This document shows, piece by piece, positions 20,919 to 29,245 of a stretch of DNA of 41,961 nucleotides; the first letter of the stretch is position 1, and every line of letters starts with the position of its first letter. The notes under the pieces were generated by a model that was given only the letters and a program-made list of their open reading frames with translations, made no database searches and was not told the DNA's origin. The position numbers and the translations under genes are program-made. Source of the DNA: a virus; IMG/VR virus record IMGVR_UViG_3300010883_000096, positions 1 through 41,961 of that record; one strand, given 5' to 3'.

Positions 20919-23683
20919 TGTCTATTTTAACTGAGTTTGAAGGTTTGCCTAAAGACGAGTTAAAGAGAATGGAGATGCTTCTTGAGATAAAAGAAGCTCG
21001 TCTTTCTTTTGCATTAGATCATCACGTTAATACTCGTGGTGATAGAATGGACTTTACACATTTTCCTCATATTCGTTCTCTCTACGAGTCTGTTGCAGCC
21101 CAGATTGTTTTACAAGGTTCAGTTCAGTCATTCAAAGCTGCTCCACTTGACAGTTTGGTGCATACACCGGGAGGTTGGCGAACGATGGGGCATCTGATGG
21201 TAGGCGATTTGGTATCTACGCCTAACGGGGAGCCTGCCCACATATCTCAGATTCAGCCCCGAGGTGTTCAACCTTTAATTAAGTTCACTTTGGATGATGG
21301 TAGGGAGCCTGAGACTACTGAGGATCATAGGTGGAAGGTGCTTAGAGGTACGCAGCGTAAGACTTTGAGTAAAGGTCGAAAGTCCCTTCAATGGAATTTA
21401 GCTACAAAGTTTGAAGTTCTAACTACCCATGAAATTATGGAGGCTATGGCAGATGGAACTCAACGATTTACAATACCTGTTCCGGAAGTTGAGGTGGAGA
21501 AACCCGCTTTGGATGTTCCTTTGGACCCCTACTTTGTAGGGTTGATGCTTGGTGATGGGGAGATACACGACCCCAATATTAGGTTTATCTCCGAGGATAC
21601 TGAGTTAGTGATTGCGGTAGATAAGGCTGTCTTTGATTTTGGTTTAGAGTTGAATCAGTATAAATATACGGCTAACTACTCTTTTAAGATACGTAATCCC
21701 GGCAGTCAGGAATTAGGACCTAAGATATTACGGGATAAGTTTGACGAGATAGGTTTGTTAGGAACTTACAGTGATACGAAGTTTATACCTCGGCAATATA
21801 AAGAAAGTTCGGTTGATCATCGTTTGGCTATTTTACAGGGAATTCTTGATACTGACGGTGCTGCCTGCGATCACGGAGGCGTGACTATTCGATTGGCCTC
21901 CGAGCAGTTAATTAAGGACATTCAAGAGATAGTGTGGTCTTTAGGAGGAGCCGCCAAGTACACTCAACGTGAGACTTCTTATACTAAGGATGGCAAAAAG
22001 ATTAAGTGTAAAGACTGTTATCTTTTAAACATATCTATGCCTTATCCTGTAGATTGTTTTCGATTGGAAAGAAAACGGGAGAAGTTATCACATAATCATC
22101 GTCGTGTCCGAACGTTGGGGGCAAAAATTGAATCAGTTGAGTATTCAGGCGAGAGTGAAGTTCAGTGCATCGTATTAAATGATGATGATCATCTTTATAT
22201 TATGGATGATTACGTGGTAACTCATAACAGCGAATGGGCTATCATTGATCATCTATCGGCGGCTTTTTGTGGTCTGTCTATTTTCTTCGTAGTGCCCAAA
22301 TTTGAGACTCGAACCACTTACGTACAGAACAGAATCAATCGTTGCGTAGAGAATGTTCCTGAGTACAAGAAGATTATGGGCAGTGGTTTCTTCGACTCGG
22401 TAGCTTTGAAGTCTTTCGGCAAGGGAACAGTTAAGTATGTTGGCTCTAACGTTATTGCTGACTTTACCGAATTCCCTGCGGATATGATATTTGTAGACGA
22501 ATTAGACGAATGTAATCAAGAGAATGTTACCTACGCTTTGGATAGAGTGAGGGCCTCACCTTATCAGTTTAGACGGTATCTTGCCAACCCTCGTGAAAAA
22601 GATACTGGCATAAGCGTTTTGTTCCGAGAGTCAGATCAGAGGGAGTGGGCCGTACCTTGTCTATTCTGTGGTAAGTATGCGGAGATGGATTGGTTTGAGA
22701 CAATCACCTCTTCTTTACAAGATAACAAGGGAAACGTAATTGACTACCAACTGAGAGATTCAGAGTGGGAAGTAGGCTGTGGCCGAGATGTACATGCCAT
22801 TTGTCCTTCCTGTGAGGGAGTTTTAGACAGAGGCAGTTTGAAGGGCCGGTGGATACCTCATAATCCCACTTCTGCTATTGAGGGGTATCATATTTCTATG
22901 CTATGTAGCTTGATTAATAGTGTCTCCGGAATGTGGACACAGTTCTCTTCTGCCATAGGTGATCCGGTTGCAATGAAGCATTTCTATAATTCTAGTTTGG
23001 GCTTGCCTTACAGTGCGGCGGGAAGTAAGGTAACTACTACCCTACTTGACAGATGCGTAGAACCTTCGTTTAACTTTTCACATTACGAAGACTTTTCTTG
23101 TATCGTGGAGAATGAGCACCCTGGACCGTGTAGTATGGGAATCGATGTGGGCAAGAACTTCGATGTTCGTATTTCTCACGTGGGTTCTAGGGGAACTCGG
23201 AAAGCTGTGTTCATAGGTAAGTTTAGGTCTGCGGAAGAGATTTATAATCTTGTTGATAGATATAACGTTGATGTTGGAGTTATCGACTTTGGACCGGAGA
23301 CTAGGTTAGCTCAAGAGATACAAGAGAATGCTAACTGTGATATGTGGCTATGTCGTTTTAAGGGAGAGGGAAAAGAGACAAAGAAGAATTTAGATTTAAA
23401 CAATAGGATTGTAAATATTGACCGAACAGAGGCTATGGATAAGTCCTATGCTGAGATGGTTAACAGGAGAAATCTTCTACCTGAGAACTACGCAGGTATT
23501 TTGTCCGGGGTGTACGTGCAGGAAGTTTGTATGCCGGTGAGGGAGATAGTTACTGATAAGAAAGGCAACGCTCGTTACACTTGGATTAAAGGGAAAGATC
23601 ACCATAGACTTGCTGATACCTACGATACCTTGGCTGCTGAGATGATCAAAGAGACCATCTTAGATGAAGTGTTCGTCAACTAA
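20918..23683 (+). CDS. Terminase large subunit precursor (GpA-like) with internal intein
   Basis: A 921-residue precursor that should splice to a 557-residue packaging motor. The N-extein (1-73) ends QGSVQSFK, the first part of the ATPase P-loop; the C-extein (438-921) starts SEWAIIDH, completing it. Walker B is MIFVDELDEC. A GpA-like zinc-binding patch (CLFCGKYAEMDWF with later CPSC) follows, then a nuclease domain with Asp-rich motifs GIDVGKN, VGVIDFGPET and DTYDTLAAEM, which cuts concatemeric DNA. It starts with a TAATG overlap to terS. In the reconstructed P-loop (GSVQSFKS) the usual Gly before Lys is Phe, which is unusual. Confidence 0.92.
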   Translation: MSILTEFEGLPKDELKRMEMLLEIKEARLSFALDHHVNTRGDRMDFTHFPHIRSLYESVAAQIVLQGSVQSFKAAPLDSLVHTPGGWRTMGHLMVGDLVSTPNGEPAHISQIQPRGVQPLIKFTLDDGREPETTEDHRWKVLRGTQRKTLSKGRKSLQWNLATKFEVLTTHEIMEAMADGTQRFTIPVPEVEVEKPALDVPLDPYFVGLMLGDGEIHDPNIRFISEDTELVIAVDKAVFDFGLELNQYKYTANYSFKIRNPGSQELGPKILRDKFDEIGLLGTYSDTKFIPRQYKESSVDHRLAILQGILDTDGAACDHGGVTIRLASEQLIKDIQEIVWSLGGAAKYTQRETSYTKDGKKIKCKDCYLLNISMPYPVDCFRLERKREKLSHNHRRVRTLGAKIESVEYSGESEVQCIVLNDDDHLYIMDDYVVTHNSEWAIIDHLSAAFCGLSIFFVVPKFETRTTYVQNRINRCVENVPEYKKIMGSGFFDSVALKSFGKGTVKYVGSNVIADFTEFPADMIFVDELDECNQENVTYALDRVRASPYQFRRYLANPREKDTGISVLFRESDQREWAVPCLFCGKYAEMDWFETITSSLQDNKGNVIDYQLRDSEWEVGCGRDVHAICPSCEGVLDRGSLKGRWIPHNPTSAIEGYHISMLCSLINSVSGMWTQFSSAIGDPVAMKHFYNSSLGLPYSAAGSKVTTTLLDRCVEPSFNFSHYEDFSCIVENEHPGPCSMGIDVGKNFDVRISHVGSRGTRKAVFIGKFRSAEEIYNLVDRYNVDVGVIDFGPETRLAQEIQENANCDMWLCRFKGEGKETKKNLDLNNRIVNIDRTEAMDKSYAEMVNRRNLLPENYAGILSGVYVQEVCMPVREIVTDKKGNARYTWIKGKDHHRLADTYDTLAAEMIKETILDEVFVN
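21137..22228 (+). mobile_element. Intein with LAGLIDADG homing endonuclease inside the TerL Walker A motif
   Basis: Residues 74-437 of the precursor (364 aa) form the intein. It starts with Ala (AAPLDSLVHTPGGW), so it is a class of intein lacking the usual Cys1/Ser1. Block A is followed by GDLVSTPNG, and block B is TEDH (134-137). Two LAGLIDADG motifs occur: VGLMLGDGEI (207-216) and LAILQGILDTDG (303-314). The C-terminal blocks are DDHLYIMDDYVVTHN, with terminal His-Asn followed by Ser+1. The insertion point lies between the P-loop Lys and Ser, a functionally essential site where precise splicing is needed for activity. Confidence 0.93.
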
Positions 23684-23713
23684 AATTACAGAATTTACTT
23701 AATAGGTGTATTT

Positions 23714-25474
23714 ATGTCGGACGTAGAAGTTTTAAAAGAAGGTCCTCTTCACGACGCTATGTTAGCTAACGCTGAAAAAGAGGGTGAAGAAGAGACAATT
23801 GAGGAAGTTCATATAGTTGGAGAAGATGGAGAAGTAGTAGCAAATAACTCTGATATTATGAAGGCTTTGCTTAATCAGGGTATGCGGGGCTTTGATACAG
23901 AGAGGATTCATAAAGAAGCCGAAAATAGTCATCTCATAGATGTGGCTAAATCTATTGTGGATTCTACTACACAGACTCAGACAGAATTGGGGGACTCTGA
24001 TTTATCCACAGCTAAGTTTGTTCAACCTCCTTATCCTCCTCAGCTACTCTCTGATTTCTTAGAGGTTGATCCTGTTCACTACAGGTCAGTCGTCACTAAG
24101 GTTAATGACAGTATTGCCCGAGATTATGAACTCTCTGCAACGGAGTCCGTCAAGATTGAGGGAGATGATTCTTCGGTTGGGATTCCTGCCGCAGAGCTTG
24201 CTTTACAAGTCAATGCTGTTGAGGAGTTTATCCGAACTGCTAATGACGTTATTGGCTTTAAGGGAGTTTTGTTTAGAGCCGCAATGGATTATGAAGCTAT
24301 TGGGTGGGGTGCTTTTGAAGTAGTACGCTCCCGAGACATGAAGATTCGATATCTTGCTCATGTGCCTGCTCAACGTCTTAGAGTGTTGCGGGGCTGGAAG
24401 GGTTTTGTAGAAGATCTTGGTAATAACAAATTGAACTATTATCAACCTTTTGGTCGTAAAGTCAAAGCTGTTGGCAGGAAAGATGTTGTAACAAATAAGG
24501 TTCCTTTTTATGATCCTCTGAAAGATGGGGAGCTTGCTCCTAGGGGAGGGGCTTTAGAGTGGAATCTTATTGACCGGACGAACGGGAAGCCTCTGGGAAG
24601 TTCTACTATAGGGGGTGATAAGGTAGCGAATGAGTTACTGTGGGTTCCTAAGCACCATAGTAACACTATTTACTATGGGTATTCTGATGTTGTTCCGGCT
24701 GTTACTGACGTTATAGCTAATGCTAAGATCAGGGAATTCGTACTTCAGTTCTTCGAGCACAATACTATTCCACGGTATGCTATTATTGTGCAGGGAGCCA
24801 AGTTATCTGATAAGGCTCTGAAGGCTATTACTGAATATTTCAGTACTCACGTTAAAGGAAAAAGTCATAAGACTTTGATTATTCCTTTGCGTAATAGCAA
24901 CATGAAAGTTACTTTTGAGAAGCTTGCTACGGATGAACAAGAGGGTTCTTTCCAGCAAACCAAGAAGAATAATTCTCAAAGCATTATGACCGCTCATGGC
25001 CTATCTGCGGCTTTGTTAGGCATCAACGATGCGGCTAGTCTAGGTTCGGGAAAAGGCTTGTCTCAAGCTGAGATTTATAAGGATAGAGTTGTCACTCCTT
25101 CTCAAAGTCGATGGGAAGAATCTCTGAATCTATTGTTCCAATTAGGTCTAGGTGTAACTAAGGTTAAGCTTAAATTTGACCCTCTGGATATCCGAGATCG
25201 TGAAGCGGATATGCGGCGATTCACTCAGTACCTTGATAGAGGTGTATTGACAATTAATCAGGTATTGACTGCTACGGGTCTTGGCCCTCCGGTTAAAGGT
25301 GGAGATAGAAACTTTATACGATTAGGAAAAACTCTTGTGTTTGTTGATGAGTTGAATGATATGAAGAGTCCTAACCCTAATGAGGGGTTGACAGATAAAG
25401 GCAATCCGGGCGATAAGGCTCAACCTAAAGGCAGAGAGCCCTTTGATAACATTGAAGGAGGGAATGAAGTTTGA
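23714..25474 (+). CDS. Phage portal protein
   Basis: A 586-residue protein forming the dodecameric portal through which DNA enters the capsid and to which the tail attaches. Recognised by position after terL and by the core pattern of PBSX/DUF935-type portals: VDPVHYRSVVTKVNDSIA, then AAMDYEAIGWGAFEVV, then a HSNTIYYGYSDVVPAV and FFEHNTIPRYAIIVQGAKLS stretch. A Gln-rich segment (EQEGSFQQTKKNN) and the C-terminal stem and crown follow. The acidic N-terminus (1-60) and the charged C-terminal tail are probably disordered. ATG 23714 is only weakly preceded by AATAGG. Confidence 0.9.
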   Translation: MSDVEVLKEGPLHDAMLANAEKEGEEETIEEVHIVGEDGEVVANNSDIMKALLNQGMRGFDTERIHKEAENSHLIDVAKSIVDSTTQTQTELGDSDLSTAKFVQPPYPPQLLSDFLEVDPVHYRSVVTKVNDSIARDYELSATESVKIEGDDSSVGIPAAELALQVNAVEEFIRTANDVIGFKGVLFRAAMDYEAIGWGAFEVVRSRDMKIRYLAHVPAQRLRVLRGWKGFVEDLGNNKLNYYQPFGRKVKAVGRKDVVTNKVPFYDPLKDGELAPRGGALEWNLIDRTNGKPLGSSTIGGDKVANELLWVPKHHSNTIYYGYSDVVPAVTDVIANAKIREFVLQFFEHNTIPRYAIIVQGAKLSDKALKAITEYFSTHVKGKSHKTLIIPLRNSNMKVTFEKLATDEQEGSFQQTKKNNSQSIMTAHGLSAALLGINDAASLGSGKGLSQAEIYKDRVVTPSQSRWEESLNLLFQLGLGVTKVKLKFDPLDIRDREADMRRFTQYLDRGVLTINQVLTATGLGPPVKGGDRNFIRLGKTLVFVDELNDMKSPNPNEGLTDKGNPGDKAQPKGREPFDNIEGGNEV

Positions 25475-25493
25475 CGTTGTTTAATTTACCCTG

Positions 25494-25522
25494 TTGACAA
25501 AAATAGGCTAATATAGTATAAT
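25494..25522 (+). promoter_or_regulatory. Perfect consensus sigma70 promoter
   Basis: TTGACA (25494-25499), exactly 17 bases, TATAAT (25517-25522). This is the ideal bacterial housekeeping promoter. Predicted transcription starts near 25529. It drives the prohead protease and capsid genes, or a short RNA ending at the terminator at 25548-25590. Confidence 0.9.
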
Positions 25523-25547
25523 ACGATATGTAACGATAGATCTCCTT

Positions 25548-25590
25548 ATTCCGAATGATACGATACTCAGTTGTTTCTTCGGAATTTTTT
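25548..25590 (+). terminator. Terminator/attenuator-like hairpin just after the promoter
   Basis: ATTCCGAA (25548-25555) pairs perfectly with TTCGGAAT (25578-25585), with a 22-base loop and then TTTTTT (25585-25590). It lies only about 20 bases downstream of the predicted start, so it would yield a transcript of about 60 nt unless anti-terminated. The long loop makes it a weaker terminator than normal. Confidence 0.6.
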
Positions 25591-25613
25591 ATATCTTGAG
25601 AGAGGATTTGAAC

Positions 25614-26990
25614 ATGCCTGCTGAGATTATTCGTGAAATTGTTCGAGGCTCTGTGCCTATGGTTACGGAGATCGACTCTGAGACCGACGAAGTTGTTAGC
25701 ATAAAGGGATTTGCCTCTGTGGAGACGGAGGACCGTAGCGGCGAACTGGTGCCCCCTGAGGAGTTCAATTTGGAGCAGTTCCTCGTTTCACCTGTTTTGC
25801 TGGTTAATCATGAATTCTGGCGGGATGGAAGCGGCAACAATATTTCCGTAGGGAAAGTGGCCTCTTTGCATGTTGCCAAGTTGGAGCGTATTCCCGGTGA
25901 TAAGGAGAACTTTTCCGTTCGGGATGTGAAGACGCGAGAGGTGATTAGTAAGTTCCCTCGGAATAAGATTCCCAATCTTCGACATGGGGATCGAGGACTT
26001 TTTGTATTTGCGGAAGTCACACAGCCTGAAGTAGCCAAGATGATCCAACGTGGTGAGCTAGGTGCTTTCTCTTGGCGAGGCTTAGCTCAAATTGAGTCTA
26101 GGTTTAATTCCGAAACGCAACGAGTTCAAAAGGTATGGAAAGACATTGATCTAATGGAGATCAGCGTTGTTCACATGCCTGACAACATCAATTCTACTTT
26201 CGCGGTCGCTTCTAAGTCGGCTCATATTGTAAAGCTTTACAAGAGTTCTTTCAAATCTCCTGGGGATGTGAAGGACTACTTGCAGCATCACAATCTTAGT
26301 TGCGATGCTGTCGCGGAGAAAGATGAGGCATACTACTGTCGTCAGCTTCATTCAGACCGATTAGAGCTAAATAAGCTATCCGTTGTAAAGATGGCCGAAG
26401 GCGTGGATATTATAGTAGGACCATTAAAAGACGATACTGAAAAAACTGTAGACGCTGATTTCGTTAATGACTTGGCAGGAAAATTCACGCCTTTGTCACA
26501 AATATCTAGTACCGAAAATGAGGAGAAGCCCATGTCTGAAGAGACTAAAACAGAGGTTGAAAAAGCTGCTGAAGCAGAAGCGGCTCAGAAGAAAAGTGCG
26601 ATGGAAAATTTCATTGCTGATATTTCAAAAGCTAACCAAGCTGCGTTGCAGCCTATTTTGGAGCAAATTTCAGATGCTATGAAGTCGGTGGCTTCTGCTG
26701 TAGTGTCTCTCGCTCCTCCTGCCAAAGAAGAGACGATTATCGAGAAGAAACCAGAAGAGACGATCCAGAAAGATGCTTTGGCTGAAATGCAGGAAGTCTT
26801 GAAGAATACTCAAGATCAACTTACTGCTGTTCAGAAGCAAGCTGAGGCCGCTCAGGCCACTGCAACATCTGTTGCAACCACACCCGCTAGTTCCAGCACG
26901 GAACGTGACGAAAAAGTGGAAACTCAGAAATCCACTTCTGTCAATCCTAATGACATTTTTAACGAAATGTTTAATCAGTTCGCAGTTTAA
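25614..26990 (+). CDS. Prohead protease with C-terminal scaffold domain
   Basis: ATG 25614 (MPAEII) follows AGAGAGG; a TTG at 25596 is less likely. The 458-residue product begins with an HK97-type prohead protease (S78-like) domain: SIKGFASVETEDRSGE, the catalytic His66 in LLVNHEFW, GAFSWRGL with Ser153, and DLMEISVVHMP. A middle domain (about 200-290) is unrecognised. The C-terminal 150 residues are an alanine/glutamate-rich helical scaffold-like tail with Gln-rich repeats. The protease would cleave itself and the scaffold during capsid maturation. An internal start probably also yields the scaffold alone. Confidence 0.85.
   Translation: MPAEIIREIVRGSVPMVTEIDSETDEVVSIKGFASVETEDRSGELVPPEEFNLEQFLVSPVLLVNHEFWRDGSGNNISVGKVASLHVAKLERIPGDKENFSVRDVKTREVISKFPRNKIPNLRHGDRGLFVFAEVTQPEVAKMIQRGELGAFSWRGLAQIESRFNSETQRVQKVWKDIDLMEISVVHMPDNINSTFAVASKSAHIVKLYKSSFKSPGDVKDYLQHHNLSCDAVAEKDEAYYCRQLHSDRLELNKLSVVKMAEGVDIIVGPLKDDTEKTVDADFVNDLAGKFTPLSQISSTENEEKPMSEETKTEVEKAAEAEAAQKKSAMENFIADISKANQAALQPILEQISDAMKSVASAVVSLAPPAKEETIIEKKPEETIQKDALAEMQEVLKNTQDQLTAVQKQAEAAQATATSVATTPASSSTERDEKVETQKSTSVNPNDIFNEMFNQFAV
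26532..26990 (+). CDS. Nested in-frame scaffolding protein (alternative start within protease gene)
   Basis: An ATG at 26532 lies in frame with the protease (its residue 307), immediately after AGGAGAAGCCC (26521-26531), a strong SD in the right place. The resulting 152-residue protein (MSEETKTEVEKAAEAEAAQK and onward) is helical and Ala/Glu/Lys-rich, the composition of phage scaffolds. This mirrors lambda, where Nu3 is made from within gene C. Both products would assemble the procapsid; the protease form would co-incorporate through the shared tail. Confidence 0.6.
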   Translation: MSEETKTEVEKAAEAEAAQKKSAMENFIADISKANQAALQPILEQISDAMKSVASAVVSLAPPAKEETIIEKKPEETIQKDALAEMQEVLKNTQDQLTAVQKQAEAAQATATSVATTPASSSTERDEKVETQKSTSVNPNDIFNEMFNQFAV

Positions 26991-26998
26991 ATCTAATC

Positions 26999-27014
26999 GT
27001 GCACACGTTTGCAC
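26999..27014 (+). repeat. Dispersed 16-bp motif, copy 7
   Basis: GTGCACACGTTTGCAC, 22 bases upstream of the major capsid ATG, after the protease stop at 26990. The SD GAGAGAGG lies between it and the ATG. Confidence 0.85.
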
Positions 27015-27036
27015 TTTTTAAGAGAGAGGTTTATGT

Positions 27037-28038
27037 ATGTCTAATGAAATGACCCTTCCTTTGAAGGAACTTGTTCAGAAAAGTGCGATTGATAATACGA
27101 GTTTGCCCAACTCGATTATGAGTCGTCAGCAGTCTGATCGTTTTATTGATCTTGTGATCGATCATTCGGTTTTGATGAAAAGCGTTCGAGTTCGACGAGT
27201 TAATCACCCTAAAGGTGAGATCAATAAGTTGAACTTGGGTTCTATTGTTACTGAAGGGGCACACACTACAAGTAGAGCGACCACACGGACGCCTACTGAA
27301 GATGTGGTGCCTTATGACATGGCGAAGTATCGAAGTGCTTTTGACCTTGGTGGTGACTTCGTTGAAGACAACATCGAAGGTAGTGGCATTCGAGATACTC
27401 TTCTCTCCATGTTCACAAAGAGAATTTCGGTTGATACTGAAATCGCTGGTATCGAGTCAGACTTGACTCTAGCCGTTGGCGATGCTCAGAGCGACGAAAA
27501 TAATCTCTTGGGTGTTAACGAAGGTTGGCAACGTATTTTGGAAGCCAATGTTCCCGCTGCTCAACAAGTTGATGCGGCGGGTGCGGCTCCTTCCAAAGAG
27601 TTGTATTACGCAATGAAGAGAGCTATTCCGGCTCGATTCCGCGTTGCAATGCCTGATTATCGTTGGATCACTCCAAGTGGTCCGTTCGATAAGAACATGT
27701 TAGATTGGTCTCATCGTGAAACTCAAGGCGGAGATCGAGCCTTGGCTGATGGTAGTCATCCTGGTCCTTGGGGCATTAACATGCTTGAAGTTCCTCTGAT
27801 GCCTGAAGACCTGTCTTACGGTACTGCTGGAACAGATGGAAGCCAAATCTGGCTGACACCTCTTCAGAACTTGATCGTGTTTATTCAACGAGAGTTCACA
27901 CTCGAAGTTGAACGTAAGCCTCGTCAGGACAAATTTGAATTTACGATTCACTTCCGTCTTGACTTTGCTATTGAAGATCCTGCTATGGTTGTCATTGCTG
28001 ACAACGTTAGTCTGTCTGGCAATGATTACACTGCATAA
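27037..28038 (+). CDS. Major capsid protein
   Basis: A 333-residue protein between the prohead protease and a terminator, the canonical location of the capsid gene. It shows an extended, charged N-arm (1-60), a beta-rich segment (LNLGSIVTEGAHTTSR), a long helix, and a P-domain-like spine helix around SGIRDTLLSMFTKRIS. A late strand-rich region ends in FEFTIHFRLDFAIED. Assignment rests on context and fold-like pattern, not a strict motif. The ATG is at 27037; repeat copy 7 lies upstream, and a strong hairpin terminator after the stop gives it a defined high-expression unit. Confidence 0.85.
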   Translation: MSNEMTLPLKELVQKSAIDNTSLPNSIMSRQQSDRFIDLVIDHSVLMKSVRVRRVNHPKGEINKLNLGSIVTEGAHTTSRATTRTPTEDVVPYDMAKYRSAFDLGGDFVEDNIEGSGIRDTLLSMFTKRISVDTEIAGIESDLTLAVGDAQSDENNLLGVNEGWQRILEANVPAAQQVDAAGAAPSKELYYAMKRAIPARFRVAMPDYRWITPSGPFDKNMLDWSHRETQGGDRALADGSHPGPWGINMLEVPLMPEDLSYGTAGTDGSQIWLTPLQNLIVFIQREFTLEVERKPRQDKFEFTIHFRLDFAIEDPAMVVIADNVSLSGNDYTA

Positions 28039-28041
28039 GTC

Positions 28042-28077
28042 AGGTGCAGGTTTGGTTGCTTGGTGCACCTCTTTTTA
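28042..28077 (+). terminator. Rho-independent terminator after the capsid gene
   Basis: AGGTGCA (28042-28048) with TGCACCT (28064-28070), a perfect 7-bp stem with a 15-base loop, then CTTTTTAA. It is placed 4 bases after the capsid stop, as expected for the end of a highly transcribed capsid message. Confidence 0.75.
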
Positions 28078-28084
28078 ATACGTT

Positions 28085-28120
28085 GGAGAGGCGACTGTTC
28101 GATTCAGTCAAACCAATTTT
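28085..28120 (+). promoter_or_regulatory. Ribosome-binding region with hairpin between SD and ATG
   Basis: GGAGAGG (28085-28091) is followed by GACTG TTCGATT CAGTC (28093-28109), a perfect 5-bp stem with a 7-base T-arm-like loop, then 11 bases to the ATG at 28121. No other SD is present, so folding the hairpin would shorten the SD-ATG distance from about 30 to about 12 bases. Confidence 0.5.
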
Positions 28121-29236
28121 ATGTTTAGCCATCACACCAATCTGAATGAGCCTTTGACTTGCCTGAACAGTCCTCCCGCTAAAGTTTGTCTGAAGATGGT
28201 GGGAGGTATTGGGGATTGTATTATTGCTTTAGGTGGGGCGGCGAAAGCATTATCTCAGCAGGGCTATGAAGTTACTGTATCTTGCCGAGAGTTTCAAAAA
28301 CCTTTAATTACTCACATGAGTGGAGTCCATTCTTACGTTTCACCCTCGACTCTCAATGATCCTAGTGCAAGGTCAAAGTTTGACGCTTTAATTGATTTTG
28401 CTAAAGTGTTTAATTCAAGGCGAGCTTTGAAATCGGGTGGTTATTATCGTTTAGCTAGTGAGAGATTACAAACTTCTTTTGGACCGGGAGAATTTACTTT
28501 TCCTCGAAAAGAGATCTATAAAAAAGTTGTCGCATTACATGCAGGAGCAAGTAATTTTAATCGATGTTGGCCCATAGATAAATGGACACGCTTAGCTGAA
28601 ATTTTAGTGGGAAACGGATACACTGTAGCTTGGCTTGGGACTAAAGATGATTTTGGATTTAATGCTTCTCGTGTATTTAAACTAAGTGATGTTACTGACG
28701 ATTTAACTCTTCAAGCTCAATCTCTAGCCGGATATCATTACTTTATTGGAAATGATTCTGGCTTTGCTCATATTGCGGGAGTCTTGGGGATACCGGGGAG
28801 AGTCATTTTTTCTGTTATTCATCCTGACGATGTTATCTCCTTTTACCCTAGTCTTTCCGGAGCACACTGTTTTTCAGAAGACAATCAACCAAGTTTGAGT
28901 TTATACCCTGACGATGACAGGGCCGAAGCTAATATGAAAGAAATTTCAGTAGAAGATGTTTTGGAAGGAACTCCCTTTAGTGCAGACGTTTGCACTCCTT
29001 TAGACAGGACCGCAGGGAAGAAACTACGCTTGGGAGTCTGTGACGTATCGCAGGAAGTAGTTAATTATTTACAAGAATACTTTGAGATTGTATCCGAAGA
29101 ATACGACTTACTTTTAAAGAAGGAAGAGACTTGCTATTTCATACATTCTGAAAAAGGCAAGGCTCAAGTGCTAGGCTCTAATCCTGAGTCTATTAGAACT
29201 GCTATTCGAGAAATCTCAAGTACTATTAATACGTAG
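28121..29236 (+). CDS. Glycosyltransferase family 9-like protein (heptosyltransferase type)
   Basis: A 371-residue GT-B enzyme of the ADP-heptose:LPS heptosyltransferase group. Visible features are KMVGGIGDCIIALGGAAKAL near the N-terminus (the GT9 first glycine loop), ALHAGASNFNRCWPIDKWTRLAE in the middle, and HYFIGNDSGFAHIAGVLGIPG (the conserved donor-site segment). Residues 287-292 are encoded by a variant copy of the dispersed motif; beyond them is an extra 80-residue domain not typical of GT9. It stands apart from the main transferase cassette, right after the capsid terminator, and probably decorates a phage or host surface polymer. Confidence 0.82.
   Translation: MFSHHTNLNEPLTCLNSPPAKVCLKMVGGIGDCIIALGGAAKALSQQGYEVTVSCREFQKPLITHMSGVHSYVSPSTLNDPSARSKFDALIDFAKVFNSRRALKSGGYYRLASERLQTSFGPGEFTFPRKEIYKKVVALHAGASNFNRCWPIDKWTRLAEILVGNGYTVAWLGTKDDFGFNASRVFKLSDVTDDLTLQAQSLAGYHYFIGNDSGFAHIAGVLGIPGRVIFSVIHPDDVISFYPSLSGAHCFSEDNQPSLSLYPDDDRAEANMKEISVEDVLEGTPFSADVCTPLDRTAGKKLRLGVCDVSQEVVNYLQEYFEIVSEEYDLLLKKEETCYFIHSEKGKAQVLGSNPESIRTAIREISSTINT
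28980..28995 (+). repeat. Dispersed 16-bp motif, copy 8 (intragenic variant)
   Basis: GTGCAGACGTTTGCAC lies inside the GT9 reading frame (SADVCT), at the boundary between the GT9 core and its extra C-terminal domain. Arms are perfect; the centre differs at one base. It may be a fossil intergenic junction. Confidence 0.6.
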
Positions 29237-29245
29237 GAGTTTGCA

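Noticed and set aside
26670-27014. 114-aa minus-strand ORF crossing a repeat copy
   Set aside because: Antisense to the scaffold region; the Ser/Leu/Phe-rich translation reflects the complementary Ala/Gln/Glu codons.
28052-28116. tRNA-like sequence after the capsid gene (T-arm GACTG TTCGATT CAGTC and TTGGTT/AACCAA)
   Set aside because: The T-arm match is striking, but the region is about 65 nt, has no D-arm or normal 7-base anticodon loop, and the acceptor pairing is offset and imperfect. It is better read as a terminator plus a leader hairpin.
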